64,000 nt of DNA from Smithella sp. (lineage in GTDB: Bacteria > Desulfobacterota > Syntrophia > Syntrophales > Smithellaceae): NCBI GenBank assembly GCA_007244375.1, contig SCVW01000030.1, positions 1 to 64,000 on the forward strand. Direction: 5' to 3'. Both the position numbers and the translations under genes were made by a program. Shown here piece by piece: positions 56,203 through 64,000 of the stretch. Positions within the stretch are counted from its first letter, which is position 1. Each line of letters opens with the position of its first letter. Below the pieces are notes generated by a model. It searched no databases and was not told where the DNA came from. It saw nothing but the letters and a program-made list of their open reading frames with translations.

Positions 56203-57297
56203 TTATAATTTTCCGATATCACTTCTGAACCAGAACTTGTTAAAGAATAGTGCAGGTTCTACACTACAAAAGGCATCACATTGGTTGCAGTTGGCAAGCT
56301 GCCTTCTTATCTGGGCGTACTTTTCGCTATACCAGAATTCCTTGATGGATTTGCCACGGATATTACCTATTGCCTTTTCTTCAGCTAATAAATACATGCA
56401 CGGAAACACATTACCTAATGGATCGATACTTATGTCCGAGATAGGCGAGAAGCATTTTATCCTTAACCTTTTGTTTGTAATTCTTTCAATCATATAATCA
56501 AGATATTCAGTTGAGATATCCAAAATTTTGTTGCGATCTTTGAGCTTTTTTAATTTTCTGAAAAGGTCAACCAGCTTTGCATCGAATTCCTTGCCTCGAT
56601 AATTTTTGATGTTGCCATACTCGACGACAGGGTAAGTGGCTACGAGATCGACGTTCATACTTTTAATGAAGTCAATTATCTCCATGGCATCATCAATATT
56701 TTCGTTCATCAGAATAAAATTTACAGTGATGGCGATGTTCTTTTTTAGTAAATTCCTGAAATAGACGGTTTTCCTGATTCCTTCTACGGCTTCATTAAAT
56801 TTGTCAACACCTCTTATCTGCCTGTATGTTACGGGATCCTTGCAATCCAGTGAGAGAGTTATTATGTCACAATCGGTTTCAATTAGTTTCCGGGCAAGAT
56901 TCTTGTCTGAAAGAAGTATGCCGTTTGTGCTGACTTGCGTAATCAGATGCTTCGATTTGACATAAGAAATCATCTCCAATATATCTTCCCTCATAAAAGG
57001 CTCTCCGCCCATAAAAGAAAAAACTGACGCGCCCAGGTCGGCAAGTTCATCTATAATTCGCTTGAACTCATCAATATCCATTTCTTCCGTCGATGACCTT
57101 CTTGTCACTTCACACATCTTGCAAAAAGAATTACATCGCCATGATGGGACAAATGTAACATTTACCGGGCCGACAATATTTTTTTGAAGATATGCAGAAG
57201 CGATAACACCGGCCATGCGGACAGCATTTTGGGGAAACCACAAAAAATTGCCTTCTCTAATTTTTGCTTTAAGGATTTTAAGAAATTTGCTTCTCAT
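56203..57297 (-). CDS. Radical SAM/SPASM protein
   Basis: A 364-residue protein with cluster motif CNSFCKMC (about residues 53-60), FMGGEPFMREDIL and STNGILLSDKNLARKL in the core, and a C-terminal cysteine-rich SPASM-type region (IKCFSPI, VFPCMYL, ANCNQCDAFC). It resembles the SPASM gene at 45099 in layout. It is transcribed towards the tandem B12 radical SAM pair, alone on the minus strand, and divergent from the membrane proteins that follow. Confidence 0.88.
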   Translation of the reverse strand: MRSKFLKILKAKIREGNFLWFPQNAVRMAGVIASAYLQKNIVGPVNVTFVPSWRCNSFCKMCEVTRRSSTEEMDIDEFKRIIDELADLGASVFSFMGGEPFMREDILEMISYVKSKHLITQVSTNGILLSDKNLARKLIETDCDIITLSLDCKDPVTYRQIRGVDKFNEAVEGIRKTVYFRNLLKKNIAITVNFILMNENIDDAMEIIDFIKSMNVDLVATYPVVEYGNIKNYRGKEFDAKLVDLFRKLKKLKDRNKILDISTEYLDYMIERITNKRLRIKCFSPISDISIDPLGNVFPCMYLLAEEKAIGNIRGKSIKEFWYSEKYAQIRRQLANCNQCDAFCSVEPALFFNKFWFRSDIGKL

Positions 57298-57561
57298 CTC
57301 GAGGAATTCTATTTTGTATTTTGTATCATCCGAACGGTGAATTTATAATGCCCGTTATAATAATAGTCAATTGCTTTTTTAGCTTCTTTTAGAATCAAAA
57401 TGTATATGAGTTGTTTTTAGATTGCTAGTTCACATGGTTGGAGATTTTTTTGTATTCGTTTGTATTTCTAAAACAATTTTGATATGAATGCATTATCAAA
57501 TAAAGAAACATGTTTTGAAACTTACGTCTGCCTTTCTTAACTTTTTTAAAGTACTGTCATT

Positions 57562-59547
57562 ATGAAAAAGAATATAAATTCCAGCCAACTTTTCCCCTTT
57601 GTTATTTCTTGCAGCTTTTTCATTGCGGCTGCAGTATTCGGATGGTTCAAACTACGATATGGTTTTAATTTTACCGATGAAGGCTGGAACATGACAGAAG
57701 CCTGGCGACTTGCCGCCGGCGATGACTTTTTCCATGACAAATTTACCGGTGCGCTCAGGTCTGCACTATTTATAAATTTTCTTGTTTTTAAGTTCTGCCC
57801 GGGAATAACATTGCTCGGTTTTCGAGAATTGCAATTTTTTCTTACTATTGTTTCGTTATTATTCTTTAGTTTTGCTCTGTTTAAAGTCAGTAAAGCATTC
57901 TGGTTTCAACCAATTGTTTTTTCTTTGTTTGCTTTTACAGGACTTGAGCCGATGGGCGCAATTTCGAATCTTAACTATTATACTTATCTTCATCTGTTTA
58001 TCACTTTTTTTTCGGCATTCTTTATCCTGGCATTGCAGCAGCAATTGGTTCTGTTGAAAAAGATTTTATATGCTGTAGCGGGAGTATTTTTGTGGCTAAT
58101 AAGTTTCAGTATGCTCCATATGAGTTTTGTCGTCATTTCGGTAATAATATTGTTTGTCGTTATCAGAAAAATAAAATTAGAGCCTTTTGACTTTACCCCG
58201 TTAGACCCAGAAATCCCCGCTTTTCAAAGCGGAGATGAATGGAAAATGAAATTAAAGCAATCAGGAAAGCCCCGGCATTTAGGCCGAGGTCTAACGGGAT
58301 TTACTTTGAATGACTTATGTTTTGTTCTATTGCCGGTTATATTGTTATGGATGATTTTCATCGGTATTTATGGGAATGCATATATTCAGAATGTCATTTC
58401 ATCGGTTCAAGTGATTCTTTCGCCGTTGAATCCCTCATCTGGTTCGCTGATTTACATTAATTGGGAGACTTTGAAATATGCCATCATTGTACTTTTGTTT
58501 ATGGTTGCATTTTTATGGAGCACAAAAATAACAAAGACATTTCCTTTACTGGGAGTTTTGTCAGTATTTGCAATATTGATGTTTGTGATTATTGATACGA
58601 CTTTTTTCGGCTTAATAACACGTTATCATCGTGGTGTCCTTGATGGCTGGTCAAATCGTCCTCTGTGGTTTGCCGCTTTACTGGCGGCATCATATTTTTT
58701 ATTCGTTTGTTACCTCATATTCAAAACAGTTAAGAAAAAACCATGGAGCAAATTTGAATTAGTTGCTCTTATCCTGTTTATTCCCTGTGTTATAGCCGCA
58801 ATTAACAGCAACATTCTTTCCAATCTGGGCATGGGGACAGTACTCTACTCTTCTATCACGGCTGTGACGGCAGTAACATACATGATCTTGTCCATGGAGA
58901 CCATCAAAAGAAGAACATACCTTGTGCAATTGGCTGTGATAACTTTGTTTTTTGCACCTTTTTACTATTCCACGGCATGGTCCGACTGGAAATTTACTTT
59001 TTTTGATGTGGCTCCTGAACAGATGAATGCCGAGATAGAAACAGGATTCGGTCGGGGTATTAAAACCAATCAGATTTATAAAAATTTATACGAGTGGATC
59101 AGTACAACGTCGCAAGCGTATTCGAATAAGGATGATTATGTGATTTCTTATATTGTATCACCGATGGTGCATATGATCGCCCGGCGCAGACCGGCACTCG
59201 ATGAATCCCATATTCATTTTGCCGAGTATCCCGAAGATTATTATAATAAATCAATAGAGTTTATGAAAAGTCGTGGACGTAATCCGAAACTGGTTTATGT
59301 GTTTGAATCGATACCGGCCTTGCAGCCTATTGATCTGAAAGAATCGATGCGTTTATGGCAGGACAGACAAATTTCCTTTCCTTCCAATGATCCGATTACC
59401 CGATATGTTCTGGCCAATATGAAACAGGTTGATAGTTTCCCGCTTGCTGAAGATTTGGCCGTCAGATGTTTTCTTGATAATTCGTCCATGCCCGGTGTAT
59501 TGAAAAATAAAATGAATATTAATCCGGCTAAGCCGAAATTTAATTAA
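57562..59547 (+). CDS. Large multi-span membrane protein (GT-C-like), tandem copy 1, with in-frame palindromic insertion
   Basis: A 661-residue protein with about twelve hydrophobic helices and a soluble C-terminal part (from about residue 490). FNFTDEGWNMTEAWRLAAGD after the first helix (residues ~35-54) has the acidic pair and Trp typical of GT-C active-site loops. Residues ~212-246 (TPLDPEIPAFQSGDEW and onward to GRGLTG) are encoded by the 104-base palindromic element and sit in a loop between two helices. It is followed by a close paralogue. A polyprenyl-phosphate-sugar-dependent glycosyltransferase is the best guess; no family name is certain. Confidence 0.72.
   Translation: MKKNINSSQLFPFVISCSFFIAAAVFGWFKLRYGFNFTDEGWNMTEAWRLAAGDDFFHDKFTGALRSALFINFLVFKFCPGITLLGFRELQFFLTIVSLLFFSFALFKVSKAFWFQPIVFSLFAFTGLEPMGAISNLNYYTYLHLFITFFSAFFILALQQQLVLLKKILYAVAGVFLWLISFSMLHMSFVVISVIILFVVIRKIKLEPFDFTPLDPEIPAFQSGDEWKMKLKQSGKPRHLGRGLTGFTLNDLCFVLLPVILLWMIFIGIYGNAYIQNVISSVQVILSPLNPSSGSLIYINWETLKYAIIVLLFMVAFLWSTKITKTFPLLGVLSVFAILMFVIIDTTFFGLITRYHRGVLDGWSNRPLWFAALLAASYFLFVCYLIFKTVKKKPWSKFELVALILFIPCVIAAINSNILSNLGMGTVLYSSITAVTAVTYMILSMETIKRRTYLVQLAVITLFFAPFYYSTAWSDWKFTFFDVAPEQMNAEIETGFGRGIKTNQIYKNLYEWISTTSQAYSNKDDYVISYIVSPMVHMIARRRPALDESHIHFAEYPEDYYNKSIEFMKSRGRNPKLVYVFESIPALQPIDLKESMRLWQDRQISFPSNDPITRYVLANMKQVDSFPLAEDLAVRCFLDNSSMPGVLKNKMNINPAKPKFN
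58196..58299. repeat. Palindromic element, copy B, in frame inside a gene
   Basis: 104 bases with terminal inverted repeat CCCCGTTAGACC / GGTCTAACGGGA (11 of 12 pairs), an inner hairpin around CCCCGC-TTTTCAAA-GCGGAG and a second smaller hairpin near the right end. It is flanked on both sides by TTTA. It keeps the host reading frame open and encodes about 35 residues. The inner stem has several mismatches compared with copy C. Confidence 0.9.
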
Positions 59548-59561
59548 CTCAAGGGGGTCTT

Positions 59562-59654
59562 GTGCAAAAAGGCGGTGATCTTGATAACATCAAAAATACA
59601 AAGGCCTATCGTGAAATTTTGAGGAAACTTCATGAAACTCATGTTGAATACTGA
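59562..59654 (+). CDS. 30-residue ORF with good ribosome-binding site, doubtful
   Basis: A GTG-started frame between the two paralogous membrane proteins, with AAGGGGG placed 4 bases upstream (59551-59557). The product (MQKGGDLDNIKNTKAYREIL and ten more residues) is charged and helix-forming, with no recognised family. The ribosome-binding site is the only support; it might be a leader peptide or a remnant left by the duplication. Confidence 0.28.
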   Translation: MQKGGDLDNIKNTKAYREILRKLHETHVEY

Positions 59655-59663
59655 GGTCTCATT

Positions 59664-61637
59664 ATGAAAGATAAAATAAAATCCAGCCTGCTGCTGCCTT
59701 TTTTTATATCGTGTGGCATTTTTGTTGCGTTAGCCATATTCGGATGGTTCAAATTGCGCTACGGTTTTAATTTTACCGATGAAGGATGGCACATGACAGA
59801 AGCTTGGCGGCTTGCCGCCGGCGACGACTTTTTCCGTGACCATTTTACAGGCGCAATCAAATGTGTAACGTTGATTAATTTTCTCATTTTTAAGTTTTAT
59901 CCCGATATAACATTGTTAGGTTTTCGGGAATTGCAATTTTATCTTACTATTGTTTCGCTGTTGTTCTTTAGTTTCGCTCTGTATAAAGTCAGCAAAGAGT
60001 TCTGGTTTCAGCCAATTGTATTTTCTCTGTTCGCGTTTACAGGACTTGAGCCTATGGGTGCGATCTCGAATCTTAACTATTATACTTATCCCCATATGTT
60101 TATTACACTCTACCTGGCCTTTTTCATCCTGGGATTGCAGCAGCAATCAGTTCTGTTGAAAAGAATCTTATATGTAACGGCAGGGATATTTTTATGGCTG
60201 ATAAGTTTCAGTCTGCTTCATTTGAGTCTTGTCGTCATTTCGGTGGTCATATTGTTTATTGTTGTCAAAAAATTCCAATTAGAATTCCTTGATTTTACCC
60301 CGTTAGACCCATTCATCCCCGCTTTTCAAAGCGGGGATGAATGGGAAATGAAATTAAAGCAATCAAGAAAGCCCCGGTCTTTAGGCCGAGGTCTAACGGG
60401 GTTTACTTTGATGGATCTATGTTTTGTTTTGCTGCCGGTTGTGTTGTTGTGGATTATTTTTATCAGTATTTACGGGCAAGCTTATATTCAGAATGTCATT
60501 TCATCGATTCACTGGATACTTAATACTTCTCTTTACCCGGCCGGTTCGTTAATTAACATCGATTGGAATACCTTTAAATATGTCATCATTACACTGGTTT
60601 TTATAGTGGCCTTTTTATGGAGCACTAAAATAATGAGGACAATTCCTTTAATAATCGTCTTATTAATACTGGCAGTAATGATGTTTATGGCTATCGACAC
60701 AGATTTATTCGGATTAATAAAACCTTATTATCACGGGTATTATAACGGCTGGTATAGCCGTCCGATGTGGTTTGCCACATTACTGGCATCGGCACATTTT
60801 TTGTTTGTCTGTTATTTCGTGTTCAAAATTGCCAGGAAAAAACCGTGGAGTAACTTTGAATTGCTTGCTCTTGTTCTCTTTATCTGCAGCATAATAATGG
60901 CTATCAACAGCAGCATTTTTTCCGCTTTGGGATTTCTGGCGGTGCTTCATTCTTCCATTCCGGCTGTAGCGGCAATGACATGCGTGATTTTATCCATGGA
61001 AACAATTAAGAAAAAAATCTATCTCGTCCAATTGGCTATTTTAATTTTGTTTTTTTCTCCTTTTTACTACACGACGGCGTGGTCCGATTGGAAATTTACC
61101 CTTTTTGATGTGGCTCCTGAACAGGCAAGCGCTGAAATAGAAACCGGATTCGGCAAGGGTATCAAGACCAATCAGGTTTATAAAAACTTATATGAGTGGA
61201 TCAGTACGACATCACAAGCTTACTCCGGAAAAGATGATTATATAATTTCTTATGTCTCTTCTCCTATGGTGCATATGATTGCCCGACGAAGACCTGCTCT
61301 GGATGAATCGTTCCTTTTTTTTATGATAATACCGCAAGATTATCTTAGTGCATCAGTGGAATTCATGAAAAATCGGGGACGCAGTCCGAAACTTGTTTAC
61401 GTGTTTGAAACAATGCCTGCTCTGCAGCCTGTTACACTGAAAGAATCGATGCGTTTATGGCAAAACAAAGAAATTTCTTTCCCCTCCGACGATGCCATTA
61501 CTAAATATGTCCTTGCCAATATGACAATGATAGATAGTTTTACGATTCAAGATGGATTGATCATAAGATGCTTTCTTGATAATGCTTCTGTAGCAAGTGT
61601 TACCGGGAATAAACTGAAAATCAAATCTGCCAATTAA
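59664..61637 (+). CDS. Large multi-span membrane protein (GT-C-like), tandem copy 2, with in-frame palindromic insertion
   Basis: A 657-residue paralogue of the preceding membrane protein, similar along its whole length: FNFTDEGWHMTEAWRLAAGD (about residues 35-54), FAFTGLEPMGAISNLNYYTY and FDVAPEQASAEIETGFGKGI are shared nearly unchanged. The palindromic element again encodes residues ~212-246, at the same position as in copy 1. GAGG lies 7 bases before the ATG. Two full-length, intact copies suggest that the insertion is tolerated or useful. Confidence 0.72.
   Translation: MKDKIKSSLLLPFFISCGIFVALAIFGWFKLRYGFNFTDEGWHMTEAWRLAAGDDFFRDHFTGAIKCVTLINFLIFKFYPDITLLGFRELQFYLTIVSLLFFSFALYKVSKEFWFQPIVFSLFAFTGLEPMGAISNLNYYTYPHMFITLYLAFFILGLQQQSVLLKRILYVTAGIFLWLISFSLLHLSLVVISVVILFIVVKKFQLEFLDFTPLDPFIPAFQSGDEWEMKLKQSRKPRSLGRGLTGFTLMDLCFVLLPVVLLWIIFISIYGQAYIQNVISSIHWILNTSLYPAGSLINIDWNTFKYVIITLVFIVAFLWSTKIMRTIPLIIVLLILAVMMFMAIDTDLFGLIKPYYHGYYNGWYSRPMWFATLLASAHFLFVCYFVFKIARKKPWSNFELLALVLFICSIIMAINSSIFSALGFLAVLHSSIPAVAAMTCVILSMETIKKKIYLVQLAILILFFSPFYYTTAWSDWKFTLFDVAPEQASAEIETGFGKGIKTNQVYKNLYEWISTTSQAYSGKDDYIISYVSSPMVHMIARRRPALDESFLFFMIIPQDYLSASVEFMKNRGRSPKLVYVFETMPALQPVTLKESMRLWQNKEISFPSDDAITKYVLANMTMIDSFTIQDGLIIRCFLDNASVASVTGNKLKIKSAN
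60298..60401. repeat. Palindromic element, copy C, in frame inside a gene
   Basis: 104 bases and the best-preserved copy: perfect 12-bp terminal inverted repeat (CCCCGTTAGACC / GGTCTAACGGGG) and a perfect 18-bp inner stem (CCCATTCATCCCCGCTTT and its complement, with a two-base TC centre), plus an imperfect hairpin CCCCGGTC-TTTA-GGCCGAGG. The whole element can fold as a three-way junction. TTTA flanks both ends. Confidence 0.92.
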
Positions 61638-61650
61638 AATCTGAATTTGT

Positions 61651-63021
61651 TCATAAATTGATTTTTAACAACCTGTAGTCTTTTAATCTTCTAATAAAAT
61701 AAAAAATCTGTTTGTGATTAATCAGTTTTGATAATCTTAAAAGAATTTTGGGTCTTAAATAAAATTTTCTGAAAGCAGTTGATTGCGCAGAAAGTAATTG
61801 CTTCCTGGTTATGCCCTCAGGTATCCATTCCGGTTCTTTATAGCTTTCTTTATTCCAGTTCGGAACAAATTTGCCTTGCAGTGTTTCCCACAATTCGGAG
61901 CCGGGTAAAACGTCTAAAATTATGAACTGTGCTCCTGATAATTTTGAATGGAGAGCGAAATTTATACTTTCTTCAATAGTAGATGCAGTCTCTCCCTGTA
62001 ATCCAAAAATAAAAAATCCCTGACAGGCTATGCCGGCCTTATCTGCTATTTCAATTGCTCTTTCGATAGTTTCAATGGATTCCCTTTTTTTAGTGTTTTT
62101 TAAAATCTGAGGATTAGCGGATTCGATGCCATAAGTAAAATAATAACATCCGCTTTCCTTCATTAAGCGAACAATTTCTTCATCCACTTCATCGGCTCGT
62201 ATTCCGTTGGGGCAAGCCCAATTAACATTGATTTTTCTTTCTATCAGCAGGCGACATATTTTTTCTATGTGATCTCTTCTTAAAGTCAAATTATCATCTT
62301 CAAAATGTATTTCTTTTACTTTAAAGGTTTTAACCAGATATTCGATTTCCGCGACGACGTTTTCCGGAGTTCTGAATCTTATTTTTCTGTCGAAAAATTG
62401 AGGACTGGTGCAGAATGTACATTCATAAGGGCAACCACGGCTGGTAATAATAACACCTACAGGAAAACCCTTCATTAAAGCTCCGTGTGGCGCTCTGGGG
62501 TAACTGCCCGGCTTCATTTGCTCCCAGTCAGGAAATGGCAGTTCATCAAGATCTTCTACTGTCGGTGATTTCACTATCATCTGTCGTTCGTTTTTTAAAT
62601 TATTTAAAGAATAAACACCTTGAATATTGTCGTTTTGAAAATTTCTCTTGACTAATTCAAGAAACGATAGTTCTCCCTCACCGCACACAACATAATTGGC
62701 TTGCGAATCAATCAGTGTTTGATATGGCAAAAAAGTAGGGTGCGGGCCGCCGATAATAGTTATAATTTTATTTCTTTTTAATTCTTTGGATAATAAAACA
62801 GTATCTTTATAGAATGCTGTAAGGCAGGTTATTGCCACAGCGTCAGGTTTTAAGTCTAAAATCTTACCAGCCATTTGGTTCAGTTTTAGATTTTCCTTTA
62901 ACCCGTCAATAATTACGGTATCTGTTCCGGATTTTTTTAAATATGAAGAAAGATAACCCAGTCCCAGCGGCGGTGTTATTATGTGACTTTTATAATTTGG
63001 TCTTACTAAGGCAATTTTCAT
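61651..63021 (-). CDS. B12-binding-domain radical SAM protein
   Basis: A 456-residue enzyme: N-terminal cobalamin-binding-like domain (TPPLGLGYLSSYLKKSG, IIGGPHPTFLPYQTL, VVCGEGELSFLELVKR) and radical SAM motif TSRGCPYECTFC (about residue 195), then FFIFGLQGETASTIEESI. It follows a polyprenyl-phosphate sugar synthase-like GT2 gene with a one-base gap, which repeats the pairing seen at 46259-48397. Convergent with the 59664 gene. Confidence 0.9.
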   Translation of the reverse strand: MKIALVRPNYKSHIITPPLGLGYLSSYLKKSGTDTVIIDGLKENLKLNQMAGKILDLKPDAVAITCLTAFYKDTVLLSKELKRNKIITIIGGPHPTFLPYQTLIDSQANYVVCGEGELSFLELVKRNFQNDNIQGVYSLNNLKNERQMIVKSPTVEDLDELPFPDWEQMKPGSYPRAPHGALMKGFPVGVIITSRGCPYECTFCTSPQFFDRKIRFRTPENVVAEIEYLVKTFKVKEIHFEDDNLTLRRDHIEKICRLLIERKINVNWACPNGIRADEVDEEIVRLMKESGCYYFTYGIESANPQILKNTKKRESIETIERAIEIADKAGIACQGFFIFGLQGETASTIEESINFALHSKLSGAQFIILDVLPGSELWETLQGKFVPNWNKESYKEPEWIPEGITRKQLLSAQSTAFRKFYLRPKILLRLSKLINHKQIFYFIRRLKDYRLLKINL

Positions 63022-63022
63022 C

Positions 63023-63736
63023 TCAGGCTTTTACGTTTCTTAATTTATATAATTGCTTTATTAATGTTAATCCTAGTCTGCCGATTTTTGCCGGAGAAAT
63101 AGAAGAAATACCGGAAGATCGTTGAACAAAAGTAATATCCTGCCAGAATATTTTCTCCTTATTTTTTGTAATCATTACGGATAAAAGTGTATTGGGGAGA
63201 AAAAAATCTTCGGGAATTGCCGGTATATATTTACGAAGACGTTCAACTTTCATCAGGCGAAAAGGTGTATTGGCATCTTTTACAATGACCTTGAATATTA
63301 TAAGAATTACGACTTTAAGTGTTTGGGAAACAAAGCGTCGAGCCACTCCGTCAGCGCGTTTCGATCGAGAGCCGATAATAAAATCATAATTGTTTCGCTT
63401 TTCCCAGAATTGCCAAAAATCGCAGGGTTTTGTTTGACCATCGGAATCTGTTTGAAAAATCCAGTCAGCATTATCGGCGATGGCATATTTATAAGCTAAG
63501 GTACATGTTGGTCCGTGTCCGGCGTTTTCTTTATTAACCACTACAAGGCTTGGATATCTGCTGCGGATGTTTTCTAAAACTCTTAACGTGTTATCTTTGC
63601 TTCCATCGTTAAATATAACCAGTTTACTGTCACGTCCGACTTTTTCAATGACTTTATGCCATTCATCCACAACATTGGCTATTGCCTTCTCTTCGTTATA
63701 GGCGGGCATGACAATGTAAAGTTTATCCATGATCAT
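63023..63736 (-). CDS. Glycosyltransferase family 2, polyprenyl-phosphate sugar synthase-like
   Basis: A 237-residue GT2 enzyme: YIVMPAYNEEKAIANVVDEW at the N-terminus, VIFNDGSKDNTLRVLE, GHGPTCTLAYKYAI, the metal-binding IFQTDSDGQTKPCDFW and IIGSRSKRADG. These fit the DPM1/GtrB-like group. The first ATG (63736) overlaps the stop of a small upstream frame in an ATGA; an ATG two codons later gives MDKLYIVMP. It is paired with the B12 radical SAM gene downstream. Confidence 0.87.
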   Translation of the reverse strand: MIMDKLYIVMPAYNEEKAIANVVDEWHKVIEKVGRDSKLVIFNDGSKDNTLRVLENIRSRYPSLVVVNKENAGHGPTCTLAYKYAIADNADWIFQTDSDGQTKPCDFWQFWEKRNNYDFIIGSRSKRADGVARRFVSQTLKVVILIIFKVIVKDANTPFRLMKVERLRKYIPAIPEDFFLPNTLLSVMITKNKEKIFWQDITFVQRSSGISSISPAKIGRLGLTLIKQLYKLRNVKA

Positions 63737-63855
63737 CTTATTACTTTATAAACATCTGCAAAATCAAGGAAATATTGGTCAACGACTTGTTCCGGGGATA
63801 ATGTTATTTTAAAACTTTTATAAAAAATCTTTTGATAAAAAATATTCCTTGACAA
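63733..63855 (-). CDS. Small ORF or gene remnant coupled to GT2, doubtful
   Basis: A minus-strand frame of about 40 residues from a TTG at 63855, ending in a TGA that overlaps the GT2 start (ATGA). Its end reads ITLSPEQVVDQYFLDFADVY, which looks like real coding sequence, but no family is recognised, and a TAG lies 8 codons upstream of the TTG. It could be the tail of a lost gene. Confidence 0.25.
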   Translation of the reverse strand: MSRNIFYQKIFYKSFKITLSPEQVVDQYFLDFADVYKVIR

Positions 63856-63916
63856 GGTGAAGCAGCCTTTCTAAAATTAAAAAAAGTTTATAAAAAAATA
63901 CGTTTATATTCTTATT

Positions 63917-64000
63917 ATGGTGAATAGTATGGAAGTGATTTGCAAAAACTGTAAGTTCAAAAAAGATCACACCGATTATATCTTTGTCGGTACGGGCGGG
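63917..64000 (+). CDS. Start of a CxxC-containing ORF, cut by window edge
   Basis: An ATG-started frame of 28 residues runs off the window (MVNSMEVICKNCKFKKDHTD and on to FVGTGG). The CKNC pair suggests a small zinc-ribbon or metal-binding N-terminus. An ATG at 63929 is an alternative start. Too little is visible to name it. Confidence 0.35.
   Translation, partial: MVNSMEVICKNCKFKKDHTDYIFVGTGG

Noticed and set aside
57515-57543. TTGAAA-17-TAACTT as promoter of the 57562 gene
   Set aside because: Matches only four of six at the -10 and sits in AT-rich sequence where such matches are frequent; not reported as a feature.
60341-60523. 60-residue frame starting MGNEIKAIKK inside the 59664 gene
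   Set aside because: It is the alternative frame of the palindromic element. The same frame is used only in copy A, where a promoter and a long open frame support it.
1-64000. tRNA and rRNA genes
   Set aside because: I looked for tRNA-like GGTTCGA arms and rRNA-conserved stretches and saw none that fold or match convincingly.

Overview
The window looks like a chromosomal segment of an AT-rich, Gram-negative, probably anaerobic bacterium. The Gram-negative call rests on a trimeric autotransporter with a C-terminal outer-membrane anchor, an ABC-2 type polysaccharide exporter and a GT9 (heptosyltransferase-family) gene. GTP-type PEP carboxykinase beside pyruvate phosphate dikinase, and seven radical SAM enzymes (five with an apparent B12-binding domain), fit an anaerobic deltaproteobacterial (Desulfobacterota, Syntrophus/Smithella-like) lineage. 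That placement is from memory of the families; no marker gene or rRNA is present to confirm it.

Layout: (1) 1-417, the 3' part of an IS3-family transposase. (2) 0.5-29 kb, a long plus-strand surface-polysaccharide locus: GT8, Wzx flippase, several GT2/GT4 enzymes, a Wzy-like polymerase, a nucleotide-sugar 4-reductase / phosphoglycosyl transferase / 4,6-dehydratase trio, GT9, a Wzm-Wzt exporter, an Rmd-like reductase, four sulfotransferases and a giant RgpF-GT2-GT4 fusion. (3) 29-32.6 kb, a TauE-type permease, CysD and a CysN-CysC fusion, which make PAPS. Together with the sulfotransferases they imply that the surface glycan is sulfated. (4) 33-37.7 kb, ppdK and pckG, separated by a hairpin and a palindromic repeat. 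(5) 37.8-42.1 kb (minus strand), a 1240-residue trimeric autotransporter built of very short repeats, with a four-cysteine secreted partner upstream. (6) 42.5-63.7 kb, a strand-switching island of radical SAM enzymes, polyprenyl-phosphate-sugar-synthase-like GT2s, a methyltransferase and large multi-membrane-span GT-C-like proteins, with two tandem gene duplications.

The most unusual signal is a ~104-bp palindromic element present three times (51205, 58196, 60298). Two copies lie in frame inside paralogous membrane-protein genes at the same residue (212), adding about 35 residues. The third lies immediately downstream of a strong promoter and appears to supply the start codon and N-terminus of a TPR membrane protein. 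A second, unrelated 189-bp element (44881-45069) has terminal inverted repeats and TA flanks. A third repeat pair (about 58 bp, at 502 and 1570) forms the N-terminus of the GT8 gene. Small mobile or palindromic DNA seems repeatedly to have been turned into coding sequence or translation starts here.

I saw no rRNA, tRNA or CRISPR array. Function calls come from reading motifs in the translated sequence, not from database searches.
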